Shown here piece by piece: positions 43,407 through 56,400 of a stretch of 64,000 nt of DNA. Source of the stretch: Tetragonia tetragonoides. Lineage: Eukaryota; Streptophyta; Magnoliopsida; Caryophyllales; Aizoaceae. The notes beneath the pieces were generated by a model. The model had not been told where the DNA came from. It worked only from the letters and a program-made list of their open reading frames with translations, and did no database searches. The position numbers and the translations under genes were made by a program. The DNA lies in NCBI GenBank assembly GCA_038025085.1, contig CM076154.1, forward strand, positions 21,462,501 through 21,526,500, read 5' to 3'. The first letter of the stretch is position 1. Every line of letters begins with the position of its first letter.

Positions 43407-43750
43407 TGTCAAGACTCAAAACTCGCTCCAGTAGTGGATTGTGAGGTTCAAGATTAGTGGGTTTTTTTGTATAATATTTTGTATTGACATGTTTTGAAAT
43501 GTTATTGTGGGAACTACTTTCTGAATAGTAGTATTCTTTTGAGAAAACCTATTAGAAATTGAATTTGGTTGACTAAGGGCCTATATAAAGGAAAAGATGG
43601 GGCAAGTAGTCAGTTTTCACAACTGCTCAAAAACCCTCATCACTTTCTCTCTCTTCCTTCTCTCACACACACGACATCTCTCTGTCTCTCTCCTCTCTTT
43701 GCTTCGCCGGAAAACACATGCTCCGACGCCCCTCCTAACAGTCGGTAAGA

Positions 43751-43754
<4 letters not shown>

Positions 43755-43804
<50 letters not shown>
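43755..43804. repeat. (TC)n microsatellite 1
   Basis: About 25 TC units, in the transcribed-leader-like part of the LTR-like region. Confidence 0.95.
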
Positions 43805-43806
<2 letters not shown>

Positions 43807-43908
43807 TTGTTGTCGCACCACCGCGAGCCACCACGACACCACCAGGCCGTCGCCCGTGGTGACCGGCGCTGTCCCTCTCCCCCTGCTCTCTCTCTCCTTC
43901 TCTCTAAG

Positions 43909-43912
<4 letters not shown>

Positions 43913-43953
<41 letters not shown>
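43913..43953. repeat. (TC)n microsatellite 2
   Basis: About 20 TC units, separated from the first by a GC-rich stretch that reads like diverged coding or UTR sequence but has no recognisable domain. Confidence 0.95.
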
Positions 43954-43955
<2 letters not shown>

Positions 43956-44855
43956 CGCCGTGGCTCCGGCGAACCACCGCCGCCCTCACCGGCCCTGGGT
44001 GGTCAGTGGATGGTGGTGATGGGTCAGGCCATAGGCCCCATGCATGGGTGACCGTGGCCTAGAATTGGTTTTGAAGTTAGGGTTTCGATTTTTATTTATT
44101 TTTTAATTTCAGCAGTTTTTCTGTTATTGTTTATATTATTTAGCACTCATTCGGAATCGAAATTCGGAGTTTCAAAACCCTAGATTGGTTGAAAATTAAT
44201 CACGAAACTTAATAAAATTATCACATTAATATTTCATTACTGTTTGGATTTTTGTATTTAATTAATACTGATTCAGTAATTGTTTTTAATTAGCACCTAA
44301 CGAGCAAGCGTGATTGTCTTTGGTTGTTGGAGCATAGCTAATGTTGGAAGAGTTTTAGTGGTAAGAGCTCATGCCTAACTTCTTCCAAAGCCCTATCAAA
44401 ACTATTTTGATGTGTTATGTGCTAATTGAGAAGTTATGGTGAATTTAATATGCAAAGCATGATTAAATTATATCATCGTTATTATGAAGTTTATTAAGCA
44501 TGTTTAATGCTGTAATTATGAATTGTGATGAGCATGTCGATATTACCATGTTTCGAGAATTAATTAGTTCATATGTTGAATAGTGGACAATTGTGGAATG
44601 ATGAATCGTTAGTAGTATTATGCTATTTAATACTTGCTAATTAGTATGGGTATTATTGAGTGCTAGTGAGCATCTATATAATTATCATTGAGTGTATTTG
44701 GATGATTATGATTTTTAGATATCTTATTACCCTGCCGAAGTGCTGCCGAAATTGTGCTAGACATTGCATGTCATCTTTGTTGAATTATCGCTATTGAATC
44801 AAAGCATGTTTAATCCTCATCGTCTTGAATTACCATTATCGTCAATATTTACTAT

Positions 44856-46391
44856 GGCCGCTGTTATTGCCAGGTTGAAAACACTAATGCCAGGCCATCA
44901 ATTCTTTGAGTTGACAATTTAACCCTTCGCATTAATAAAGCAAAACTCATATTCTCTCACCACTATTTTTAAATGCCTTATTTACAAACAAATTTATAGA
45001 AAGTAGGATTAAATAAATTCTACAACTCCACAAATTTAGGAACAAAGTTGGGAAGGAGATCCCCTCAAAAACAAAAAAAAAAAAAAAAACAAAAAAAAAA
45101 AAAACTTGGGAAGGAGATTCAGAGAATTTGAGAGGCGTACAAGTCTCATAATATCTGGTAACTTTTCCAATCACACTGTTAAAATAAAAGGAAGCTAAGT
45201 GTGAGATTTTTTTATTTTATTTTTTTCAATTATAAATGACAAAAAAAAGAAGCAAGCATACGATTAGTATTTATTACCTTTCTACATCTTCATTAATTTA
45301 ATTGAGAACAAATTGCAAGCTAAGATTGTATATGCAACTTCTTGTTAATTTCCTACATGCATGTTCTTTGTGCTATTGCGTGCAGTGGCGGAACCAGAAA
45401 TTGTTTATAAGAGGGGCCAAACATTAGTATTTTTTTTTTGATAATTAGTAAAAATTAAGATACTATTTAACTATCATTTTTTCGTCTTTTGGGGTCAATT
45501 TTTGAGCATTGATGCACATATTTTCAAGGATATTTAAGAAAAAGTAAAAAATTATTATGTAAGTGTTTTTTATCCACTCAAAAAAGTCGTTAATGACTCA
45601 AAACTTTAATCTTTAAAACAAATGACACTTAAAATATACTCAATACGTGGTTAAAGTATGAGCGTGATTATAGGTTTAAATTTGAAAATTATTATATCAT
45701 AAAGTGACTGAATATTGAATAGAAATTTACTTTGTCGTAAATATTTAGAGGTGATATAGAAGAACATAAAAGTACTCTATAGTTATTAGGTAGTCAATGA
45801 AACAATGTAAACATCTTTGAATAAAGAAAAAAAAAAAAGACAAATGTCAAATGTCAAAAGAATAATAAAATGACTTAAGTTTGGTAGCTGGGAGAGACCA
45901 ACTAACCAAGTATTGCGGAAAGAGTCAAAGATCAAAACAAGGAAAAGAAAATAAAAGGTCCGAAATGAGCTAGCAAGCCTCGAACCAGAGTAATTTACAT
46001 CCTGTTTCAGCGCTTTCCTTTCCGCTGTGCCAGAAATCAACTGATGTTGAACTATCTAGAATAAACTATATAGAAGCTTTTTCTACCATGGGGGAGGCCA
46101 TGGCCTACACCAGCCTCCCCCTAGTTCCGCCCCTGATTGCGTGACATGACTAAGAATTACGCACAATCAAAGTTTTGAAATTTTGGCAAGAGTTTATATA
46201 GTTATCATTATGATTTAAATCTAATTAGACACTCAGTATGTAATATATGGCAAGTATAAACATAGCAATATTATAAAGAGAGAATATGGGTTTTGCCTTA
46301 TTAATATGAAGGGTTAAATTTGTCAACTCAAAAATTAATGGCAATTGATGACCTGACATTAGTGTTTTTTGGCCAGGCAATAACAACGACC
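44856..46391. mobile_element. hAT-like element H2, with nested hAT H3
   Basis: Flanked by the 8-bp duplication TTTACTAT (44848-44855, 46392-46399). The ends are GGCCGCTGTTATTGCCAGGT and, inversely, GGTCGTTGTTATTGCCTGGC, the same family as H1 at 25508. Removing H3 leaves about 775 bp. It contains a poly-A run (45071-45103) but no coding sequence. Confidence 0.88.
45383..46135. mobile_element. hAT-like element H3 nested in H2
   Basis: 753 bp with the perfect 8-bp duplication ATTGCGTG (45375-45382, 46136-46143). The ends are CAGTGGCGGAACCAGAAA and, inversely, CAGGGGCGGAACTAGGGG. Starting in CAG with an 8-bp duplication is typical of hAT. An 84-codon open frame on the minus strand has no recognised domain. 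Confidence 0.9.
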
Positions 46392-47390
46392 TTTACTATT
46401 CATTGTCAAGACCATGAAATGAATTAGTAAGTCATGGTCTCGTAGTACCACTAAGTCAAGCAATGCAATTTATGTGAGTTGAATTAAATGAGAGTAAGAC
46501 TCCTAATGGATCCTTAGGAGTAGTCGAGCAATCTGGATTATACCTAATGGCGTAGTTCAGGGATGCGTGATTCCCAAGTTACTTTTGGACACCTCACAGT
46601 GTGTTTGGGATGGATCATTCCCCATTTATTAAGTCCTGTAGACTCGCTTATTATACTAGAGGTAGTGTGCACACTAGAGTCATTAAATCCATGGCATGAT
46701 TGTATCTTTCAATGAACATTATGGGTAATCGATGTTCTATTCGCTCTCTTACATCTATCTAATCAAGATGAATTGTCTAAGCCGTATTTGGTGTGATCAC
46801 TATATAAGAATTGCATGTAAAGGAATGTCGTTATGCATATGGTTGATTACATGTTTATGTGCGTAGGCAAATGAATTTTCAATGATTCTTCTAAAACCTC
46901 AGGTAAGGTTTGCGAAATGTTTTTATTGGGTACGGATGATGTTTATTCAGTTTATCTGATTTTTGTTTCTCTTTTGTTTCTTTTCTTCTGTATTTTGTTT
47001 TTTTCCGTCACGGAAACCAAAGTGCAAGTTTAGTCGAGTGAGGACGTACAACTTGGAAGCTAGAGTTAGCGTCATTTTTTTGTAACTCTCTTGTTCAGTT
47101 TAGTTTGTTTGGATTTTTGGTTTGTGTCCTTTGAAGGCAAAGTTGTAATAATTTGCTTTAAAGGTTTTTAGCCCACTATATAGACAACTCTGATATTAAT
47201 TGTTTTCTTTTGTTTAAGTTTTCTTAGTAAGCTTCTTTGATGCCTGGACTTTCTTTCTGCTTAGCATTTACTCCTTAGTGATAAATGTTGTAGTAGCGCC
47301 CCTCGGGTTTGGAACGGCTCAGTGGTCTCGAGTCGTGTACAACGACGTTGATAGCTCCCAGAAAATCGTTGTAAATTCGGGAGTGTTACA

Positions 47391-48170
47391 ATAATCATCA
47401 ACTAAATTTGAATCGCTTAGCTTGACAATTTAAGAAAACTTAATAATTGGAATCGATAGCTCCTATTTGACAGCTCTACTCTAAACCCTTATCTTCATGG
47501 CTAAACTGTTATAAATTATGTTTACTTTACTTGAACATCAGTTATGTATCTGAACACCATCCTTTATGTTTGTAATTAATTATTATTAATAGTATAGTTA
47601 TATCTTTAAAAAAAAAACATACATAGATAACATTTATACAAGGTGATAACATTATCAAGTCAACATTATTGCCAATATTTTATATTCATAATTCAATTGT
47701 TCTTTTGGTAATACGCTCATAACATTCTCAAAAAAAATATAAAAAATCTAAATAACATAATTCATCAAAATTATTTATTTCAATTTAACATCTTCTAATA
47801 AAATAATTTCAAATACTATTTTGTTGTATTATAGAACATATATTCAAAAATTTAGCATAATTATTACAAAACAATACATTGATATTACAAATGAACTAAT
47901 GACTTTGGATGTCATTTTACATATTCAAACAGCTAACAACTACCGACCAAAAACATTTCTGTATAAACAACTAAAACAGACACTTGATCATAAACAGTTG
48001 ATGAAAACAACTAATACAATCGACTAAGAGCTAGCAACTAATTGCCAAGCAGAACATTAAACCTCTTTTAGTGCGTTTATAGCCATATTTACGCCGAGAA
48101 GTGTATTATCTCATCTTCTCCCCCAATGACCAAATTGGTATATTTAATGACACATTTTGGACCATTTGTT
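47391..48170. other. AT-rich stretch, nothing recognised
   Basis: Very AT-rich, with no protein-like frame or repeat structure seen. Confidence 0.4.
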
Positions 48171-48185
48171 ATATTAAAAATAAAA

Positions 48186-49930
48186 TGCGTCACTATGGTA
48201 TATTAAAAATCACTTAAGTGCAGATTCACCTACTAAATCGAAATCTAAGAGAATCATAGGTATAAACCCTGTATTTAGTTTTTTTACATCATTTTGTCCT
48301 TTTCTTTCTTTTTGGGCCCTATTTTCATCAATTTGTCCCAAACAAACCAACCTCCTTCCACTTATTCTCTCGCTTTGGGCCACTTTTGGTGCTCTCTCTC
48401 CTTACTCAGTGGCTCTCTTTGTCACACTCTATTCCAAAGTTTTCGACCTTTAAACTTCCACTCAGTCTCTCTCTCATGAAGAATTTTGAACTCGGATTTC
48501 CATTGACGAAAAATCACGAGCCTTCTTCATCATCAATGGAGGCCAGTCTTCGATATCCGAAAGCTGAACTTCATGAGTAGAAGTTTCATATGTTTCCCCC
48601 GATCCTTGTGTGTCCTTTACGAATTTTGGATTCAATTCAATAGTTCATTCGATATAAATTTTTATGCCATATATTTTAGTGATCTGAAACACAATGGGTT
48701 AGCCAAAGAGAGAATTGATTTGCATGAAATCATACTTTATTGTTTATTAAATTGCAAAAATTGGGGATCATTCTGGGTAGGGGCGAGCATAACCGGTTAC
48801 CCACCGAGTATCGCACTACCCAAAATTGGAATTGGATCCATCGACTCCTAATTTCTAGGAATTGGATCTACCGGTTCCTAATTCCTATGAACTTGAATTG
48901 GAATTGGTTGCACCAGTTCCTAATTCCTAGGAATTGAAATTGGATCTACAAGATACCCACCGGTTCCGTCGAAATCCAAAATTGTATCTTTAAAAATCAA
49001 ATATTTTTAAATAAAATAACAAATAACATTAATGAAACAAGAGAACAGATGCCAATTATTAATTTCAAGGAAAAAATGCAAAAAAAGAAGAAGACTACTG
49101 ACCCCAAAGGCCTGAAGCCTAAAGGACTGAAGGAGCTCCGTTTTTAGTTCATTTTGGTTTCTACTAACCATAACAACTAATAACTTTGCTATTACAGTAC
49201 TACTGACTATTAACAAAATAAAAGGCAATTTTAATTAATTACGATTTTGGTTCCCGGTATCAACCGGTTCCCGGTATTCGGAATAGAAATTGGTTTTACA
49301 TCGGGTACCAAACCAGTTTCGATTCTTAAAAGTTAGGAACCAGATTTGGAATTGGTTGGTACCGATTCCCATTTCGGAAATTGGAATTAAAATTGGTTGA
49401 CCGATCCCAGTTCCGAAACAATTGTGATTCCGGTTTTGGGTACCTGGAATTTCTGCTAACCTCTCATTCTGGGTTTCCCGTTTTGATTGGAAATTCAAAA
49501 TTTTTCATTGAATGTTCTTGCTTCTTTAGTACGTTTGATCAATGAGTCTTATCGAATTTCAGTTTTTTGAATGGTTTGAAGTGTCACGAAATTTCCTTCA
49601 ATCTCAGCTATAAGAAGCAAACTCATGCAACAATTGTACGAACATGACGCAACGACAATAAAAGTAGCAGCTTGGTAAGTAATTAGAGGAACAAGCGAGG
49701 GATTTTGTGGTGAAAATTTTAAGGAAAGATAGTTGGAGACTTATGTGAATTGAAGTCAACGGCATAACAAAAAAAGCATTTCAAAATCAACCAAAAATAA
49801 GAAAAGGACAAAAATGAATTAAAAAGGCTATAAAGGATAAACTAGGTTCTTGATTAAGATTTTCTTAGATTCCGATTAAGTAGGTGCATCTATATTTAAG
49901 TGAATTTTAACGTATCTTAGTGACCATTGT
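48186..49930. mobile_element. Non-autonomous TIR element (MULE-like), with nested hAT MITE
   Basis: The left arm (about 48186-48320: GCGTCACTATGGTATATTAA then ACCTACTAAATCGAAATCTA) is inverted at about 49770-49930 (inverse: GGTCACTAAGATACGTTAAA then ACCTACTTAATCGGAATCTA), both arms sharing TTTTGTCCTTTTCTT further in. Long imperfect TIRs suggest a MULE, but I could not find a 9-bp duplication, so the limits are approximate. The interior at 48300-48570 is CT-rich and UTR-like. Confidence 0.55.
48778..49465. mobile_element. hAT MITE, GC-palindrome-rich
   Basis: 688 bp with the perfect 8-bp duplication ATTCTGGG (48770-48777, 49466-49473). The left end TAGGGGCGAGCATAACCGG is typical of plant hAT MITEs; the right end is GCTAACCTCTC. 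The interior is filled with diverged repeats of ACCGGTTCC, GGAATTGG and GGTACC in both orientations. Confidence 0.88.
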
Positions 49931-50070
49931 ATACACCTGCTCCCCTCTCTAGAAGTCTATCCGATAGCATTGCAAATTTGGCACTTTTTGGCAGAAAAAG
50001 TTTTGTATTCCCACATGTAATTTTGACAGCTGTCAGAATAAAATTTACCCCTATTGCTTCTTAAGTTTTA

Positions 50071-50314
50071 CTCCCTCCGTCCCAAAAAAATCTGAACCTT
50101 TGCTTTTCGAAGGTCAAACTTAACAAATCTTGACCATTAATTTATGAAAATATATAAAGATTTACATTATGAAAATACTTTTATTAGATTCATTTTTAAA
50201 AATACTTTCAAAAAATTATATTTTTATATTTTTATAATTGTAGTTATTTATGATCAAGTGGTGTCTTGTAGTGTGAAAAAACAAATGTTCGATTTTTTTT
50301 TGAGACGGAGGAAG
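50071..50314. mobile_element. Stowaway (Tc1/mariner) MITE upstream of glucuronokinase
   Basis: Ends CTCCCTCCGTCCC and GAGACGGAGGAAG, flanked by TA (50069-50070, 50315-50316): the plant Stowaway signature. It ends 184 bp upstream of the start codon, so it lies in the promoter or 5' UTR region. Confidence 0.93.
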
Positions 50315-50497
50315 TATTATTTTTTTTTTCGAGTGAAGAGGAAGTATTATTCTTGGCCTTATTATAAGACATTAAAACACTTACAAGTTGCAATTTACAA
50401 GTTACAAACTTCTAATCCTAACCCATCTCAACAAAATCATAAAAACTCAAAAACACCAACAAACACGAAAACCCAAACAAAAAAGAGAAAAACACAG

Positions 50498-53400
50498 ATG
50501 GATCAGGAACAAAAGACAGCAACGGTGATCGAGCACAAAGCCTACGCAAGGATCGGGTTGTTGGGTAACCCAAGCGATGTTTACTATGGCAATACCATCT
50601 CTCTTAGCGTTGCCAATTTCTGGGCTGTTGTTAAATTGGAGCCTTCAAAGGAGCTCATTATCAAACCCCACCCTTTTCATGATTTTGTCCACTTTGATTC
50701 TCTTGATCATCTGGTAACCATTTAAATTTTGTTGGGTTTTTGTTTTATTTTTTTGGGTTTATTGGTTTGACATTGTTTTTTGCTGTTGTGTTCTGATCTG
50801 CATTTTCTGTGGAGTGTGGAAAATGAATGTTGTAAATTGTTGGATGTTTAAACTTAGAAGTAGTTTTTATGAGAATGGTGTTGCCTGATTTTTCTATGGT
50901 ACTTCTGATGAATGTAGCTTTTATTGTTTCCTTTTTTTGGATTTGCAAACCTTTTGAGCCAATCTTTGAGTTTTTTTACCTCGGTTGAGAATTAGGATAA
51001 GATGGTGAGCTAACTAATACACCTAGGTGATAAGTGTTGAGCTTAATTAGATGATGAGGTATTTAGGGAATTTTTTGGGTTTGGTATGCAAGTTGTATAC
51101 CATTGCAGTGACACCAAAACCACACAACTCCCATTCTGTAGAAGCTTATTTCAGCTGAAAGATTACATGGTTGATGGTAAATGATCAATGCACCAAAATT
51201 GATGTAGGTACAATGTAATAATAACAGCCATGAATGTAATTACAATGCTACTACCTCCATCTCAAAATATATGTGGCTTTAACTAACTTTATTTTTCTCC
51301 CATAATATTTCTGGTTTTAGGATATCAATTCAACATTAATTGCTAGTTGTTATTCATATTTCTCCTTATTTTTTTTTTTTTTTTGTATAAAGATAGATAT
51401 TTCATTCACCAAAAAACGTCACCATACAACCTAAAGGTAGTACAAAGAGGAAATCCACCTACAAGGTAGGGTTCTTGCCCTCTAAGCACCCCATGAAAAA
51501 AGAGAGAAGACTCACGCCTATTACAAACTTAACCAAAGAAAAAAGAAACTTGCAACCAACCCTGTAAAGATGACCCTAAACTAGTAAAGAAAATTAAATT
51601 GCAAAACAACAGCTTTAAAAGTTACATCACCCCTAGACAACTTAGACAAAGTACTGCCTTCAGTACGAGCTTGAACTGTGTTCTTGATCTGCTGAAAAGT
51701 TGTCTCATTCAGGATGTTCTTCGACTGGAAACATATGCTATTCCTTATGCGCCAAATCCAGTAAACCATAGCGGCCAAGACAGCTGCATAGACCCTTCTC
51801 ACAAACCTTGTTCTTTTGCTTCTGGATATCCAGCGACAAAGACCAAAAATTGTAACAGAATTAGCACTCCATCTCAACCAGCTTTTCAATCTTGTCAGAA
51901 CGATTTAAGACCTGGGACAGTGAAAGAAAAGATGCTCATGAGTCTCTACATCTGCAGCACATAAAACATAGTTTAAATCCCCATGGAAATATCCCGTCTT
52001 TGCCATGCGATCTTTCACCAGCAGCCTCTGCATCTGTCCTAGCCATAAGACAAAACTGTGTCTAGGTATGTTCATTTTGCTCCAAATAATATCAGCATGC
52101 CTCATCTTTAGGCATATCTCCTAACAGAAAACTGTAGCCACTACATACAGAGTATTTAGTACTAGCTGCATCTGTCCAAGTAACACCTGGTGTATAACCT
52201 GCTTCAAACCTGTTCTTTATCTTGTGTAATTTTCAGTACGACCTACTTCCCTGATTTTAAAAAAAATCCCAGAAAACTGTGCTGTTTTAAATAAATGCCA
52301 TTAACCCATCGAACACATAGTGTATCCTGTTTTGTAGCTACATCCCAAATGTGCTTCCCAATAAAAGCAGAGTTGAGCAACTTGCAGCTCTTCGCCTCTT
52401 GACATTCAGACCCCCGTTCTTTTTTGGCCTACAAACCATGTCCCAAGCTGCTAAACTAGGCTTCCTCTTTTTATCACCTGCACCCCATAAGAAGCTCCTG
52501 CACTTTTGCTCAATAGCCTTCATAATGCCAATAGGAAGGATAAAGATGCTGGAACAGTATACATGGATGGACAGGAGAACTGAATTGATCAGTTGGTTTC
52601 TCCCTGCATAAGATAGATTTCTCGAGGCCCATATATTCAATCTTTTAGTTATTTTATCCACTAAACATGAACAATTAGCTTTGCTCCATTTTGAAGGAGA
52701 GAGAGGCACTCCCAAATATTTCATAGGAAAAGACCCTTCCTGGAAACTAGACATTTGCATCAATTGACCCCTCAGGTCATTTGACACCCCAGCTACATAC
52801 ATATGAGATTTTTCCTTGTTAGCTTTCAAACCAAGAACATGAGAGAAATAGGAGAAACTCTCCATAATCTTCTTCACAGACTGAGTATTTACTTTACAGA
52901 ATACCATAAGATCATACGCAAAGCATACATGATTCAGAGACAGAGATTTACACATCGGCTGCCATTGGAAATTGGTGCTTCACTTGCCAGCTTCAAAGTT
53001 TTAGATAAGCACTCCATTACAAGCACAAAAAGGAACGGGGAAATGGGGTCTCCCTGCCTTATTCCCCCCCCCCCTAGCTTCAAAAAACCAGTAGTACCCC
53101 CATTCACATTCAGAGAGAAACTTGCTGTTTGCACTCAAGACACCACCCAACTAGTAAACTGTTCAGGAAAACCATACCCTTGTAACATTTCACTAAGAAA
53201 ATCCCAGTGAATTGTATCATAAGCCTTTCTCAAATCGATTTTCATAATGCACCTAGGAGACACAGTTTTCCTTCTCTAGTGTTTTATCACATCCTGGCAA
53301 GTCATGATGTTATAAACTATAGATCTCCCATCGACAATAGCCCCTTGATTAAGGGAAACCAAAAACGGCAATACCTAGCCAGTCTACCACACAAGATTTT

Positions 53401-56400
53401 GGAGATACATTTATAAATAACATTGCAACATGCAATAGGTTGAAAGTCAGAAGCAACCACAGGATTAGGTATCTTTGTTATCAGACACAAATTTCTCCTT
53501 GGTTTATTACTAGTTTGAATTTCTAATGCACCTATCTTCAACTAAAGGAAATGTACTTTGGTCAGATTATTTAATTATTTCTTGATTTAAGGACTCCATA
53601 ATATATGTGCATATATTAAGCAGAGAGTATGATATTGATAATTTAGGTTGGTGTAGACATGTAGTCCTTTAGTTCATCTCAACGATCTTGACTGAGGTTG
53701 TGGATTATTTAAAACTTGTGTATTTTCCCTCATGTGGAATGTTAGATGATTTTCATGGTTTAGCTTGAGAAGGTAATAAATGAAATATGTGGATGGTCTA
53801 TATTGGTCTTACTGGTGAGTGTGGTGACTATCATTCCTTTGGCACTCATACTCATATTGTTTGTCCATCGTATGATTGTAGGCAAATTCAGAGAAGTTGC
53901 TTGAATGCATAATGCATCAGCATTATTCTAAATTTACTCACTAGATTGTTGATGTCCATGGTTCGAGTCCCCTCAGGGCCACTGGAGGTTTTCCTGGTCG
54001 TTAACTTCAGGGCCCATGGGATTAGTCAAGCAAAGCTTGGACACCCATGTTATCTAAAAAAAAAGATTGTTGATGTCCATCATCTCTTTTCAATTGTCTC
54101 AAAATACCTCCACCGAACCTCAAAATCTCTTGGCCACAATTAATTAGAATAACGTAAGGAGAGAAGTCAAATTGTTTCTTTTGCACAATTGTATGATATG
54201 CTTAGGATTTTGCTTAGTTTTCATAATGTTGTTTGCAGGTAGGCCGCTTAGAGAGTGAAGGTTACTATGGAGGTGTACGTTTGCTTATGGCCATTTGCAA
54301 AGTATTCTGCAAGTACTGTAAAAATAAGAACATTACTCTTCAAGGGGGAAGTTTTACCCTATCATATGATACTAATATTCCTCGTCAGGTGCAATTGCTA
54401 TGTTTTTTTAATGCTATGTATAGTTCTGCAGGAATTATATTTCTATCTGCTGCAATATGCAGCTGAAATTTAATTTTGACTTTTCAGACAGGACTTTCAG
54501 GTTCTAGTGCCATTGTGTGTGCTGCCCTGAACTGTATGATTGATTTTTACAAAGTCAGGCACCTGATTAAGGTGGAGGACAGACCTAACATCATCCTAGA
54601 TGCTGAAAAGGAGCTTGGAATTATTGCTGGTCTCCAAGATAGGGTGGCACAGGCTTATGGGGGGCTTGTTTTCATGGTATGAATAGATGCCTGTCGTGGC
54701 CTTCATTTGCTACCAATGATCTGCATGCTTTTTCCTAATTTGGCTCCCCTTGTTGTAGGATTTCAGCAAAATTCACATGGATAGTCTGGGACATGGCATC
54801 TATACACCAATGGATATTAGTCTGCTTCCTCCACTCTACCTCATCTATGCTGTAAATCCAAGTGACTCTGGAAAGGTCAGTGGAAACTAGTCATCCCAGT
54901 CTTTTCATTCATTACCATTTTCAGTGGATCTTATTTTGCTCATGTATGCAGTCGTTTCACCTATCTGTGTGTTCTCTTTATATGCCTAGCAAAACAATTT
55001 CTTTAATGACAACAATAACTTTTAACATTAAAGGTATCTTCACATTGATGAAAATCTTAGTATACAAGAGAGGACCTTTCAGTTCATTTCTGTAGGGGGG
55101 TTTATGCTCTTTTGTAATTTGTCTCCTTTGTCTTTTGATAGAATTTTGAACAATTTTTGCTAATAATGTATATGATTGACATCACACGTTCTTCATATGA
55201 AACAGGGAAAAGGATCTTGCTTCCTCAATGTATCATTTTTAATAGAGCAGATAGAGGCACTGTGATCAATTCTCAATTTTAGCTTTTGATTATTGTTGAA
55301 TCAAATGTCTCACTGAATTGACATCTGCTTCTTATTATCGTGAAGCAGTAGACTAGTCTGTGCCTTTCCAGTTAGATATGTAATTAAAACAAGCTTTTGT
55401 AGTTAGGGTAAAGCTTTGTACATCTGACCCTCCGGTAGCCCATAATAGAAGGCAGCTTCGAGAGAAGTTCTGGTTTGGTATGAATGTATGATCATAATTC
55501 CTTTCGTTCTCCCTCCAACTTGCTCGTTGGACTTTCGAAGGTTTAATAACCTGTATATCCCACCCACACGACCACACCTCTGGCACTACATAAGATTTGA
55601 GACTTAGTAGTAGTAGACCTATGCCTATGGCATGTAGAGTAGGCATAACCGAGAGCCTAGAGAGTAGAAATTGTATACATTTTATCCGATGAAGATATCT
55701 GTCCTGGATTTTATGATTACGTTGCTTAGTGGCACTGTGATCTTCATGTTTTTTTATGACAGGAGATTGCTTTTGTTCTTGTACCATCCTTTACTCCTAT
55801 GATTGCATTTGATAATTCATCTCGTGCAGGTGCATAGTTCTGTCAGACAAAGATGGCTTAATGGTGACGAGTTTATAAAATCCACGATGAATGAAGTTGC
55901 TAGCTTAGCTGTAGAGGGAAGACAAGCATTGATTGAAAAGAACTATGCGAAACTGGCAGTCCTGATGAATCAAAACTTTGACCTCCGCAGGTAAATTACA
56001 GCCATTGTAACTGTTGTCTGTACTCTGTAATAGTTGGGCTCACCTGATGCCCATCCCCGTGTTGTTGATCCTACGCAGTTGGTAGATTGAAATTATAGTC
56101 TACTGTTCCTCCTACTCTTACCAGAACTTGTGCTCTGTGATTTATGATTACCCAGATGATTATAGGGTAGTAATCTCCTTCCTGAGGTTATTAAGGAGTG
56201 CCCCCTTAAGCCTAGAAGAGGGGGTACAAGGAGCATAGTCGGTAGGGGTGCAATCGAGCCGAGTCCAGTCGAGCCGAGGAGTGTTCGTGTCGTTTATGTA
56301 CTAAATGAACGAGCTTTGACTGAGCTCGAGCTTTGACTGAGCTTCACTTTCATGTTCGTGTTCGTTTATTTACTAAATGAACGAGTATCGAGCTTTTTTT

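Larger units (their letters stand above)
43407..47390 (+). repeat. Probable large LTR (solo LTR or LTR end), invaded by hAT elements
   Basis: Begins TGTCAAGACTCAAAACTCGC and ends TCGGGAGTGTTACA, giving TG...CA ends of the sort seen in plant chromovirus LTRs. A TATA-like CTATATAAAG lies near 43580, followed by CT-rich UTR-like sequence. Without the nested hAT (44856-46391 plus one duplication) it is about 2.44 kb. The right flank is not a primer-binding site. The 5-bp flanks (TAGTA, ATAAT) do not match, so the exact nature is open. Confidence 0.5.

Noticed and set aside
43597..44019. 140-codon plus-strand frame and its minus-strand mirrors rich in Ser/Leu or Arg/Glu
   Set aside because: They are translations of the (TC)n microsatellites; no domain and no splice support.
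45786..46040. 84-codon minus-strand frame in hAT H3
   Set aside because: No transposase motif or recognised domain; probably chance in a non-autonomous element.
55353..55787. 144-codon minus-strand frame in intron 4 of glucuronokinase
   Set aside because: It has irregular composition and no domain, and lies within an intron whose splice sites are well supported on the other strand.
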